Below, in pieces: positions 46,601 through 54,558 of a stretch of DNA of 64,000 nucleotides. The stretch is from Thermoprotei archaeon. GTDB taxonomy: Archaea; Thermoproteota; Thermoprotei; QMSL01. Numbering within the stretch: the stretch's first letter is position 1; each line of letters starts with the position of its first letter. The position numbers and the translations under genes were made by a program. Below the pieces are notes generated by a model. It made no database searches, had not been told where the DNA came from, and saw nothing but the letters and a program-made list of their open reading frames with translations. Location: the NCBI GenBank assembly GCA_003650925.1, contig QMSP01000002.1, positions 62,001 to 126,000 on the forward strand, in the 5' to 3' direction.

Positions 46601-48203
46601 TAAGTGCACGTCCCCTCATGGTTACGAAGCCTGAGAACCTTCTAGTGGCTCCTAGAACGAAAAGTAGTCTCTTTGGCTTAACATCACTCCATCTTATTCC
46701 TAGGTCTGGTTTATTAGCAAAATACAAGGCCATGTAGGAGGAGAGCACAAGGTCAAGCTTCACTCTTCCAATGTTATCTTTAACTAATTGATAGTCGTCT
46801 AGAGGTGTACCTCTCCACAGCTTGGGACCTCTCGATATTATGCTGAAGCCTATGGCTCCTGTAGCAGTGACTACTTCACTTTCAAGAAGATATGGATATT
46901 CCTCTTGAGCCCAGAACATCTTATCCTCAAGCCTGAGGTATACGTACTCATCAGCAGAGGCATTAGCTTCAGCCCTTACGTAGTCATCTATTAGGCCGAA
47001 TATCTCATTTCTAATGACGCTGACTATGGGCTGTAATATAATGGTTATTCCCTCCACCATGGTTATGGCATAGTAGCTGCCATACATAACTGAAAGGCCC
47101 TTCGTATCTGCTGATAATGGGCCTAGGTTGATGAAGACCACTGGCTTAAGCTCATCGCTCTGGACTACATCACTGAAGTAAAACCTCTCTATGAACTCTC
47201 GAGCTCCATGAAGCGCCTGCCAATGGCCTGATAGAAACGCCAACATTACAGTTCTGTATGGTGGATTATCTCTTAGGAATCTTGCTAACTCAAGCAGCAG
47301 AGCTATGCTGAGTGCCTCATTAGCACTAAAGGCTAGCTTTGGGGCTATAGACCATGTATCCAAGTGAGTAGCTATTACAACTACTTCATCACTCAAGTGA
47401 GTGCCATTAAAGACCGCGATTATGTTATACGCCTTAACCCTCTCCCAGCTCATTCTCACATATACCCTGGCATGAGCATTATTCATAGAGGCCTCAAGCA
47501 ACAGGTCACGATACTTCCTCTCAACGAGGAGCCTGGGGAAGTAGAGTGGAGTATCAAGGAACTTCTTCAAGCATTCAAGATATGTTGTCCCCTCTGGCGC
47601 TATGAAGACTACTGCTTGACCGCCAAGCTTAGCGATATTCAGCCAGTTATCCATGGAGTTGAACTCCATCAATGCTATAGCCCTATCAATGTCCTTCCCA
47701 TCAATCTCCTCAAGTCTACCAGTGCCTACGTAGACAAGCTTGCCCTCAATACCATCAGCTCTGCATATCTGTATGCCGTTAGGCCATAGAGCATAAGCTG
47801 GTATTCTATACTCCTTATCATCAAGAAGGAGTACTATCTCACTTCCTAAGTCAAGAGGAACAACAGCATTATACTCTTGGACTATAACTTTATCGGCATA
47901 AGCCTTTACACTCTCTAGCACGAACTCTACAACCTCGTAATATCCTTCATAGCCTGTTACACGAGAACCCATATGCGAGATCTTCTCAACAAGCTTCAGT
48001 ATGTCCTTCTCCTTTAAGAAATCCTCAAGATCCTCTACACTGATCTTGACTTCTTCCTGATTAACTGGTCTATGGCCAGTTAATGCTGGGTACTGATTAC
48101 ACGTAACAACTATAAGCGAGTGGTATACGATGAGGATCGCCAATAGTGACCAGGCTATTGCATGAGCCAGTATAATCCTGCTCCTGAAGGATACCGTAGC
48201 CAT
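43617..48203 (-). CDS. M28-like domain fused to FtsX/MacB-type permease
   Basis: A 1528-residue membrane protein. Order: an N-terminal membrane helix (about 10-30); an M28 zinc-peptidase-like region (about 40-430) with PA-type insertion (KLVYVGTGRLEEIDGKDIDR); beta-rich region (about 500-760); helical pairs; membrane helices (about 870-980); FtsX/MacB-like permease with extracytoplasmic domain (about 1010-1400); a cytoplasmic C-terminal domain. In the M28 core VVIATHLDTW keeps the first His/Asp, but the ADDNASG, EE and NLDM ligand motifs read FSANEAL, SGHWQA and NLGP, so it is probably inactive. ATG 48203 has GGTGA 6-7 nt upstream; TTG 48221 is the alternative. No ABC ATPase is adjacent. Confidence 0.78.
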   Translation of the reverse strand: MATVSFRSRIILAHAIAWSLLAILIVYHSLIVVTCNQYPALTGHRPVNQEEVKISVEDLEDFLKEKDILKLVEKISHMGSRVTGYEGYYEVVEFVLESVKAYADKVIVQEYNAVVPLDLGSEIVLLLDDKEYRIPAYALWPNGIQICRADGIEGKLVYVGTGRLEEIDGKDIDRAIALMEFNSMDNWLNIAKLGGQAVVFIAPEGTTYLECLKKFLDTPLYFPRLLVERKYRDLLLEASMNNAHARVYVRMSWERVKAYNIIAVFNGTHLSDEVVVIATHLDTWSIAPKLAFSANEALSIALLLELARFLRDNPPYRTVMLAFLSGHWQALHGAREFIERFYFSDVVQSDELKPVVFINLGPLSADTKGLSVMYGSYYAITMVEGITIILQPIVSVIRNEIFGLIDDYVRAEANASADEYVYLRLEDKMFWAQEEYPYLLESEVVTATGAIGFSIISRGPKLWRGTPLDDYQLVKDNIGRVKLDLVLSSYMALYFANKPDLGIRWSDVKPKRLLFVLGATRRFSGFVTMRGRALRFDPEKGWYSPLPKAIVRVYIPGNENPFAKIVEIADEEGEFTIHGIVPSPLIAASLIGGVEQRPTPGLAKGVVSRVWRVEAWLLDEKGHIEYAPDKGIYGEKSIPMDYYIINHPVNVSTVSFKCYSITIFDLVDPLMASGFATQDVHMPFQALKAIGASVEVYDFYGKNEPFAYGIYFNEREPLAMVFMPEGSVISIIVRRGGMALPPSPKPVLVVTNSSEETPEGYGIHVRRNLRFNFTAYRYAYDLYWLTIDRYNKLKERFVRNLSIEEFLAKAKRYLLLCQEMLRERRYSEAYRASILALMWAYRAYMDTMLLIDDSAITGLFLFSITLLSTFFLERLTTKGRGYRRIITLIVIAVVLMSLLYMVHPVLMIMSNASMSVLGSILLVLFTILVMFSISRAERIRKEISRRLLGIHVIEVDRFSELAVSFSYSLEYMRKRPLRTVLTMITVIVMVSALISLSSTSYTYMVTLVRKEVPGLYNGILIKSGIGIPPRDILDQHTIGLIRYFAHEALAVCPRVWYYPQSKFPKGVYTTVTKQPDGPATEITAILGLSATEVELLLANACIGSFNGFKESEHWIIIPDVLAKRLNVSLGDTVEIDGLNFTVVALLDMKSISAFKDLDGRAPTPVDPLYVPELGRGITIATQAAMLPPTLSWDRVVIIPYQRALEMGGYVSSIVLLPVGEINFDALRTIAEELIVPLDLNVFIGWNGVVYQASSVRTFAILGMGSISIVLVIGALNIALTFIANIRDRRNEIKIFSTLGFSPFDIVFFTFAEALSYSLIGIVSGYFLGFFINQLLIKMRVLPPDFVFNFASIAVVYPAVVIMLVTLLAATYPALQASKLVTPSLRRRWELPTKPKGDEWEIPLMMRIPSMTEAKAIIAYLNEYYKAVGREKRTFIVTEIDYAPKATYLTMKVSLAPFEAKIQQIAKVEAVRIGPKEIIFSIKLKRVSGPRETWIRSNFFFIDDLRKQLLIWRSLPPDQQAKYIGMVRG

Positions 48204-48289
48204 TGGCTTCACCAGTTTCAAGTTCTCTTATAATAGGGAAACTTTTAAGCCTATTTTCCTGCTCTCTTTTTATCTCGGGGGTCTCTCGC

Positions 48290-50212
48290 TTGAGCATGAA
48301 AGATCAAGCAAGGGCTAGGGAGGGGCATATTGAGTTCAGGAGAGGCCTTACCTTCAGATCGTTGATGTTGATACTTATACTAGAACTATTATTTCTTCCA
48401 GTTACTGTATATACAAATTTAGTAACAGGAATATCAATACTTGTATCAGCCGCAGCCATAGTGCCACTCATAACGTCTCTTATAGCATCCATGTATGGAA
48501 TAGCCTTCTCCGTTCAGGAGGTCTTCATGATATATGCAGTACTTAAAGCAGTGATAACTTTTGTTCCCCCCTACTACTGGCTTGTATACAGGTCCTTCTT
48601 TGTCAAATTCCCCTTCTTGAGAATCTTCAGGCTTGGAGGAGTTTCGATTCAAGAGCTGGTGCCCACATGGATAACTCCACCTCCATCGTCTCCTGTTCAC
48701 TTCTATAGAACACTTCTACATCCACAGTGGCTTGCCTCCATAGGAGTAATAACTACTATGACCTTGCTCATATTTGGAGCTGACCTAGTCCTCGCCATAA
48801 TCTTCGCCTATCTCTTCATAGAGATCGAGAGGCTACCTTTCCCATTTGCTAGAGTTGATGCATCGCTTGTAACCACGCTTGTGAGAGAAGAGGAGGAGAG
48901 AGCTAAGCTGTTCTACATAGCGCTCTTCGCTGGAATACTGCTTAGTGCTGTAGTCTATGTACCTCACATGCTAGGAACGCCTTTGATACCACTTCCTTGG
49001 GCTGATTTCACGATAGTAACTCAGTATGTTCTACCAGGTGCTCTGATAGCCCTAGCTACTGACCCCAGCCTGTTCGTTGGAGGTTTTGTGCTTTCTCCCA
49101 CTATAACGCTGCTTATGTTTTTGGGCTCGGCCATAGTCTGGATCATTGGAAATAACGTACTTGTCACTTACTTTAAGGAAGTAGCGCCTGAGTGGGCATC
49201 AGAGTACTACATAGGCATGTGCGCTACATCAATCTATCAGCGCTCCTTCCTCAGAGTGTGGATAGCTTTTCAGCTAGGGACCATGGTAGGCTTTCCATTG
49301 ATCATGACGCTGATATATGGAAGAGAGCTCATAAGAGCCATCAGAAGCTTATCAAGGCTCTCTGAGCATAGAGGCTTATCCTATGTACCACACTTCAAGC
49401 TTGTCCTCTTGCTATATCCCATATTCAGCCTAGCGTCTGTAGCTCTCTTCCATATGCTGGTCCCTGACTATCCCATCCTGGTCTCAATACCTGTATCGCT
49501 GGGATTAAGCTTCCTCATATCGTTCCTTGTTGGGAGAACTGTGGCCGAGATAGGAATCACTCCCACCTTCACATGGCCCTGGCAGGCTATAACATACATG
49601 ACTAGGTATGAAGGAGTAGCTGGCTGGATCTTTGCCCCATACATATCCGTCGGGGGTAATGCTCTTCATATAAACTCAATCATGGTTGCCTATCTTACGG
49701 AGACTAGAATATCAGACTATGTGAAAGGCGTTACCATAGGATTCATCCTTAGTCTGATACTGGGGCTTATCTTCATGGATCTCTTCTGGAGGCTAGCGCC
49801 TATACCTTCAGCTGCTTATCCCTACACAATAGTCTTATGGCCAACGCTTGCTATGAATGATGCCCTCTTCATAACTAGAAAGATAACGATAAGAAGTGGA
49901 GTATTCTCAGCAGGTATCCTGATAGGAGCTCTACTTCCTGCACTAGAGGTGCTGCTCAGGAGAAGGGATATAAGGGCCTTCTCAGGGATAGCAATCATGA
50001 TGGGATTCTTCCTGTTGCCTCCCTACACCCTTGCCCTCTTTATAGGCTCATGTGTTGGAAACTTCCTGATAAGACGAGCAATGGGCAGAGAGCGATGGAT
50101 CAACCTCCGCGATACAATAGTTGCAGGCTTCTTTGCTGGAAGTAGTGTGGCTATAGGGATGGGGATAGCCGCTACGATGATAGCAAAGGCTACTTGGATA
50201 TGGCCATGGTAG
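48290..50212 (+). CDS. OPT-like multi-pass transporter (DUF6785/6784 type)
   Basis: A 641-residue protein with about 14-16 membrane helices, no ATPase domain. It resembles the large bacterial/archaeal membrane family annotated DUF6785/DUF6784, which is distantly like oligopeptide transporters (OPT). Features: YWLVYRSFFVKFPFLRIFRL, VPTWITPPPSSPVHFY, a long loop with RVWIAFQLGTMVGFPL, and a C-terminal unit ending TWIWPW. The frame is open to 48203, but TTG 48290 has GGGGGT 7 nt upstream (ATG at 48296 is close behind) and avoids overlap with the divergent gene. Substrate unknown; context suggests a glycan or peptide product. Confidence 0.7.
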   Translation: MSMKDQARAREGHIEFRRGLTFRSLMLILILELLFLPVTVYTNLVTGISILVSAAAIVPLITSLIASMYGIAFSVQEVFMIYAVLKAVITFVPPYYWLVYRSFFVKFPFLRIFRLGGVSIQELVPTWITPPPSSPVHFYRTLLHPQWLASIGVITTMTLLIFGADLVLAIIFAYLFIEIERLPFPFARVDASLVTTLVREEEERAKLFYIALFAGILLSAVVYVPHMLGTPLIPLPWADFTIVTQYVLPGALIALATDPSLFVGGFVLSPTITLLMFLGSAIVWIIGNNVLVTYFKEVAPEWASEYYIGMCATSIYQRSFLRVWIAFQLGTMVGFPLIMTLIYGRELIRAIRSLSRLSEHRGLSYVPHFKLVLLLYPIFSLASVALFHMLVPDYPILVSIPVSLGLSFLISFLVGRTVAEIGITPTFTWPWQAITYMTRYEGVAGWIFAPYISVGGNALHINSIMVAYLTETRISDYVKGVTIGFILSLILGLIFMDLFWRLAPIPSAAYPYTIVLWPTLAMNDALFITRKITIRSGVFSAGILIGALLPALEVLLRRRDIRAFSGIAIMMGFFLLPPYTLALFIGSCVGNFLIRRAMGRERWINLRDTIVAGFFAGSSVAIGMGIAATMIAKATWIWPW

Positions 50213-50324
50213 AACAGCTCTTCTTTAGAACTTATATTCGATGTCACTGAGTTTACATTCTGTGACATAGAAAGCTTATATACGCTCTTCGTACAAGAGA
50301 TACCAATCGGAGGTGTAAGTATCT

Positions 50325-52373
50325 ATGTCCACCGAAGAGAGAGTTAGAGTGCGTCCTGGAGCGCTCATCTTCGCAATAATCTTCTTCATAGTACTACTGG
50401 TGATCTCCGACATAGAGTCGCTGTATACACTAAAGCCAGGAACCTTCTTCGGCGGCTTTGCTATATCAATATTCTGGATAGCTGTTATCAATGAGCTCAT
50501 AGGAAGAGTGAATCCTAGGCTAAAGCTGAACCCAGCTGAGCTCCTAGTGATATTCTCCTGCTTCACCTTCATAATAGGCGCTAACTACTACGTTAGAGGC
50601 GTCGTAGGTGCTTCAGGGATCTTCATGTACCTCGACCACGTATATACTGGGCTCTGTGCAGCTATGAACATAGAAGCTTTCAAGGATTACTACCTAAAGG
50701 TGGTGCCCTCGTTCATGTTTCCCAAAACGGCTAGAGTCATAGAGATGATATGGAAAGGCAAGACCATAGGAGAGGTAATACCTTGGGGTGAATTCATAAC
50801 GCCTATAGCATTCTGGTCACTATATCTCATATCAGTCATTCTTCTCGGAGTCTTCATAGGCTTCGTAGCCGCTAAGCCTTGGACTGAAGTTGAAAGACTA
50901 GTCTTCCCCATGTCGGTGCCAGCTTCCTATCTGCTTCAGGTATCAGGCGAGGGCAAGCTCTTCAAGTACAAGAACGCCCAGAAGATATTCTGGGGCATGT
51001 TCATCATAGGCGTGATCTTCTCAATACTGCCTCTGCTAACTGAGGTACTTCCTCCTGTAGCGCTTGTAGCCTTCACAGGATGGGGACAGACGCCCGTGGA
51101 TATATACCCGCTTGCAGCAGCTCTGCCAGGAGCATGGGCTCGTGGAGTACTCATGATAGACCAAGTAGCCCTAATGATGCTGTTAAGGGATGACGTCTAC
51201 TATACAGCCATATTCGCATACATAGTTTTCGGCGTCCTCTATCAGGCCATAGCCGTCAGGACAGGGATTATTCCATATGAGCCAGGGATGGAGTTCAGAT
51301 TCAATTGGGAGAATGTCCCAGCATGGTGGCCTCCTGTCCCCTACGCCTTCATAGGCTCAGGAGCAGCCTTCGGAGTAGGCGTATGGATGCTATATCAGAT
51401 GAGGGATAGATTCAAGGCCATATTCAGATCGATAGTGGGCAAGGAGGTCGTAGTCGAAGATGGGCTCTCCTTGAGGGCTCTAGGCCTTCTGGGCCTTGGA
51501 GCTGCTATCCTCTGGCTCATCGTATGGACGGCAGCAGGAGTGCCCTTCCTAATATCGCTCTTTGTCCTCATAGGCTGGTTCATATGGTATGTACACATGG
51601 CTAGAGTAGCAGCTGAGTTCTGGTGGCACAACGTCGACTTCTGTAGCGACTTCCCAGGATGGACATTGTACTATCCAATAGGAGCCTCTCTGGGATATTG
51701 GCCCTGGAGTGTGCCTCCAGAGGGCAATAACTATGCATGGTTTGCAACCTGCTGGCTCATGTATGGAAGCGGAGGTATGTGGGTTACTAGAACACATGGA
51801 CAGGGCTCCGCAGGCATGGTCACGATCTACAAGATAGCCCATGACATAAAGATGAGCATAAAGGACCTGCTTGTAGCCAATGTACTCATAGTTATCATAG
51901 GAGTGCCCGTTGCAGCCATAATACACACATGGCTTCTTGCCAGTGCTGGAGGCATGGCTAACACGAACGCCATGTCGTGGGTGCCATATCCAAGAAGTGA
52001 TGCCTTCATAACAGGAACTGGAGGCCTAAGGCCTGGGCAGACATTCGAGGCCACCTATGGATGGGTGGCTACAGGCTTCATAACTGTGATCCTGTTATTC
52101 TTGATAAGGCTGAAGTTCCCAGGATTCATCATAAACCCAGTGATATTAGTGCCTGCATTAGCCTGCATGCCCTGGATATGGTTAAACGCCCTCATAGCAC
52201 TGATAGTGAAGAAGATATTAATAGGCACAGTAGGCTATGAGAGGTTTGAAGCTATAGTAAGGCCTGGCGCAGCTGGTATAGCTCTAGGATTTGGAGCTCT
52301 ACACACCATACTGTGCTTCATTGACTTCTTCACAGGTGCCTTGCCAAAGTTCTACTCACTGTACGCACCATAG
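50325..52373 (+). CDS. Second OPT-like multi-pass transporter
   Basis: A 682-residue membrane protein of the same broad family as the previous one: N-terminal ARPGALIFAIIFFIVLLVIS-type helix (RVRPGALIFAIIFFIVLLVI), PAELLVIFSCFTFIIGANYYVRG, a conserved VERLVFPMSVPASYLLQ segment and a C-terminal domain with GFITVILLFLIRLKFPGF and GAAGIALGFGALHTI. About 14 membrane helices. It lies 112 nt after the first, both on the plus strand, so a two-subunit or paralogous pair is plausible. An extracellular tryptophan-rich part (NVPAWWPPVPYAF, YWPWSVPPEGNNYAWF) may bind sugars. Confidence 0.7.
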   Translation: MSTEERVRVRPGALIFAIIFFIVLLVISDIESLYTLKPGTFFGGFAISIFWIAVINELIGRVNPRLKLNPAELLVIFSCFTFIIGANYYVRGVVGASGIFMYLDHVYTGLCAAMNIEAFKDYYLKVVPSFMFPKTARVIEMIWKGKTIGEVIPWGEFITPIAFWSLYLISVILLGVFIGFVAAKPWTEVERLVFPMSVPASYLLQVSGEGKLFKYKNAQKIFWGMFIIGVIFSILPLLTEVLPPVALVAFTGWGQTPVDIYPLAAALPGAWARGVLMIDQVALMMLLRDDVYYTAIFAYIVFGVLYQAIAVRTGIIPYEPGMEFRFNWENVPAWWPPVPYAFIGSGAAFGVGVWMLYQMRDRFKAIFRSIVGKEVVVEDGLSLRALGLLGLGAAILWLIVWTAAGVPFLISLFVLIGWFIWYVHMARVAAEFWWHNVDFCSDFPGWTLYYPIGASLGYWPWSVPPEGNNYAWFATCWLMYGSGGMWVTRTHGQGSAGMVTIYKIAHDIKMSIKDLLVANVLIVIIGVPVAAIIHTWLLASAGGMANTNAMSWVPYPRSDAFITGTGGLRPGQTFEATYGWVATGFITVILLFLIRLKFPGFIINPVILVPALACMPWIWLNALIALIVKKILIGTVGYERFEAIVRPGAAGIALGFGALHTILCFIDFFTGALPKFYSLYAP

Positions 52374-52409
52374 GTAGCGTAATAGACCCATGTGGAAATA
52401 TCAAGAAGA

Positions 52410-52422
52410 TTTTCTTTTTACC
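52410..52422 (+). terminator. T-rich run after the OPT-like genes
   Basis: TTTTCTTTTT occurs about 40 nt past the transporter stop, a typical archaeal intrinsic-type stop signal. No hairpin is evident. The remainder of the gap contains a TATA-like CTTATAAGC (52528-52536) and GATAAAAG (52544-52551) before the TrmB-type gene. Confidence 0.4.
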
Positions 52423-52589
52423 TGGAGCCTTCCCTTGAAATCCTCTGATGAGTTTTGAATGCTAATTGTCCAGTGGATGGACTGCTATGAGGCCCTCTGG
52501 CTATCCTTCTAATGAACCGAAGGACTCGCTTATAAGCAAAAACGATAAAAGCTCACTCTCTATATGAGGTTTACAGTAAAGATGATAAC

Positions 52590-53672
52590 ATGGCAAGCAT
52601 AGATAGAGAACTGGTTGAAGCTCTTGAAGAACTAGGATTGACAAGATATGAGGCTCTAGCCTATTTAGCTATTCTCATGTCTGGTCCCTCAGTGGCCACA
52701 GAGATTGTGAAGACGTCAGGCATTCCTCAATCAAGGATCTATGATGTACTGTCAGGCCTTGAGAGGAAAGGCTTCATAGAATCAACAGGAGATAGACCAA
52801 AGATCTATCGAGCTCATGATCCTGAAGTGGTGCTAGAGAACATGAGGAAGAGATTTATAAATAGAATAGAGGAGCTCAAAGCCAAGTTGAATGAGATAAA
52901 ACGAGCCGTACCTGAGAGAAAGCCCAGTGTATGGGTTGTCTATCGAAGAGAGAACATCGTGGCAAGGATTAGGCTTCTGATGGAGCGAGCTGTTCATGAA
53001 TGTCTAGCGGCGCTGCCTCTCTCTATGCTCGCTGATGAGGCCATGAGAAGAGTTCTAGAGGAGATGGTATCTCGTCATGTGAATGTAGTCCTAGTGCTAT
53101 ATCGTGACGTAGAGGATAAAGACCTTCTTGAAGGCCTTGTGAAGAAGTTCAGAGGAAAGCTGTGTCTAAAGATAAGAGAGGTTCCTGGGCCTGTGGTATG
53201 CCTCTCAGACCATCTACAAAGCATAATAACCTCCTTCAAGACAATTTCATGGGGAGCCGAGAGGTTTGGCGCTAAGAATCATGCCCTAATAGCCACTGAG
53301 GAGGATCTAGCTCATGTCCTGTCCTACTTCCTCTATCATTCCCTCTACTACAATGCTGTTAAGCTATGTGAAATAGTGCCTGAGTTCATGAAGGGGTTGA
53401 GGTTCATCAGTGTGTGGAGGTTCACTGAGCTCATGAAGGACCTCCTTATGAGAGGCTATGAAGTTCGCATAAGGATCAAGGGGTCATATATCAGGAAAAG
53501 AGGCTATGTAGAGCTTGAAGGCAAGGTAGTTAACGTAAACCATGATGATGACAGAAGACTATATGACTTAGAACTTGAGGATGGGACCACAGTAGGTGGT
53601 CGAGAAGCAACATTAGAAGATGTAGAGGCCCAGATAATAGAAGTAGTTGACGTCAAGCTCAGAAAGGAATAG
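52590..53672 (+). CDS. TrmB-family sugar-type transcriptional regulator
   Basis: A 360-residue regulator. The N-terminal winged helix (about 8-80) carries ELGLTRYEALAYLAILMSG and GIPQSRIYDVLSGLERKGFI, the signature of TrmB; a coiled-coil linker (85-115) and a C-terminal sensor domain follow (about 115-350), including VVYRRENIVARIRLL and the two-strand end VRIRIKGSYIRKRG. TrmB proteins sense sugars and repress or activate transport and glycolytic genes. Its place downstream of two transporters and the glycosidase pair supports a sugar signal; whether it controls them is an inference. Confidence 0.92.
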   Translation: MASIDRELVEALEELGLTRYEALAYLAILMSGPSVATEIVKTSGIPQSRIYDVLSGLERKGFIESTGDRPKIYRAHDPEVVLENMRKRFINRIEELKAKLNEIKRAVPERKPSVWVVYRRENIVARIRLLMERAVHECLAALPLSMLADEAMRRVLEEMVSRHVNVVLVLYRDVEDKDLLEGLVKKFRGKLCLKIREVPGPVVCLSDHLQSIITSFKTISWGAERFGAKNHALIATEEDLAHVLSYFLYHSLYYNAVKLCEIVPEFMKGLRFISVWRFTELMKDLLMRGYEVRIRIKGSYIRKRGYVELEGKVVNVNHDDDRRLYDLELEDGTTVGGREATLEDVEAQIIEVVDVKLRKE

Positions 53673-53755
53673 ATGTAACTGGTCAGAGTATGTAGCGCTG
53701 TATCCATGGATGACAAGCAGTTAAGGCTATTTTGGCCTCAAGGGGTAGATTTAGA

Positions 53756-54517
53756 GTGATGATAAAGGTCAATAGGGTGCTAATACTTCTAGTGGAGCAT
53801 GATCCTGGACTAAGAAGGAGCATTATTAAGGAGGTTGAAGATGTTGCCCAGCTAATTTTCAACGATGAGAAGGACTCATATGTTGTGCATGTGAATCTAT
53901 ACTGCGATGATGAATCCCTCTTCAGAAATCTATATCTAAAAGCCTTAGAGCATGGAGTTATGACCTTGGGGAAAGGCATGCTTGCCTATCATGAGGCATG
54001 GACAGGTGTTCCCAATATACATCTCCCCCTCAAAGAACTGCAGGAGTTGCCTCCTATGGTTAGAAGAGGCGTCCTAGAGCATGAAATAGCTCATGCTAGA
54101 CTACATGGAAGTCTAGAGTACTACACAAGTCCACCTTATTATGTTGATGACGAGCTCCTACTCTATGTCATATATTGCTCCGTGAAGGACTATGAAGTAG
54201 GAATCTTTTTGAGAACGAGAGGCATGGTGAGAGAACAGCTTGAATACGTGAGCTATGTTCTCAGATCTCTTGATGAGAAGGATTATTATAGTGTAGTCAA
54301 GCTATTTGGCCTGACCCTTCCTTTCCATGACCTACTCTCATCAGAACTACTCGAAGAGTTAAGCAAAGTTTTGGAACAAGATGTAACTATCATTAGGAGG
54401 AAATACGAAGAAGTTGAGAGCCTTGGCTTTTATGATAAAGTATATGTACTATATGAATTCTACAGAAGGTTAATTCAGCGTATTCAAACTTCACATGGTA
54501 ACAAGCTGAACAGATAG
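53756..54517 (+). CDS. HExxH protein, putative metalloprotease
   Basis: A protein of about 253 residues with HEIAHARLHG near 118: HExxH plus a third histidine four residues on (HExxHxxxH), the arrangement of small zincins. A helical C-terminal half has no recognised motif. No signal peptide, so it is cytoplasmic. The start is uncertain: the frame opens at TTG 53732, but GTG 53756/ATG 53759 has AGGGGT about 9 nt upstream. It is followed by the GNAT gene with near overlap. Substrate unknown; a resident proteolytic or processing role is a guess. Confidence 0.6.
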   Translation: MMIKVNRVLILLVEHDPGLRRSIIKEVEDVAQLIFNDEKDSYVVHVNLYCDDESLFRNLYLKALEHGVMTLGKGMLAYHEAWTGVPNIHLPLKELQELPPMVRRGVLEHEIAHARLHGSLEYYTSPPYYVDDELLLYVIYCSVKDYEVGIFLRTRGMVREQLEYVSYVLRSLDEKDYYSVVKLFGLTLPFHDLLSSELLEELSKVLEQDVTIIRRKYEEVESLGFYDKVYVLYEFYRRLIQRIQTSHGNKLNR

Positions 54518-54558
54518 TGCTATTAGCTATCACCTTCATATTAACTAGGGGAAGTTCC

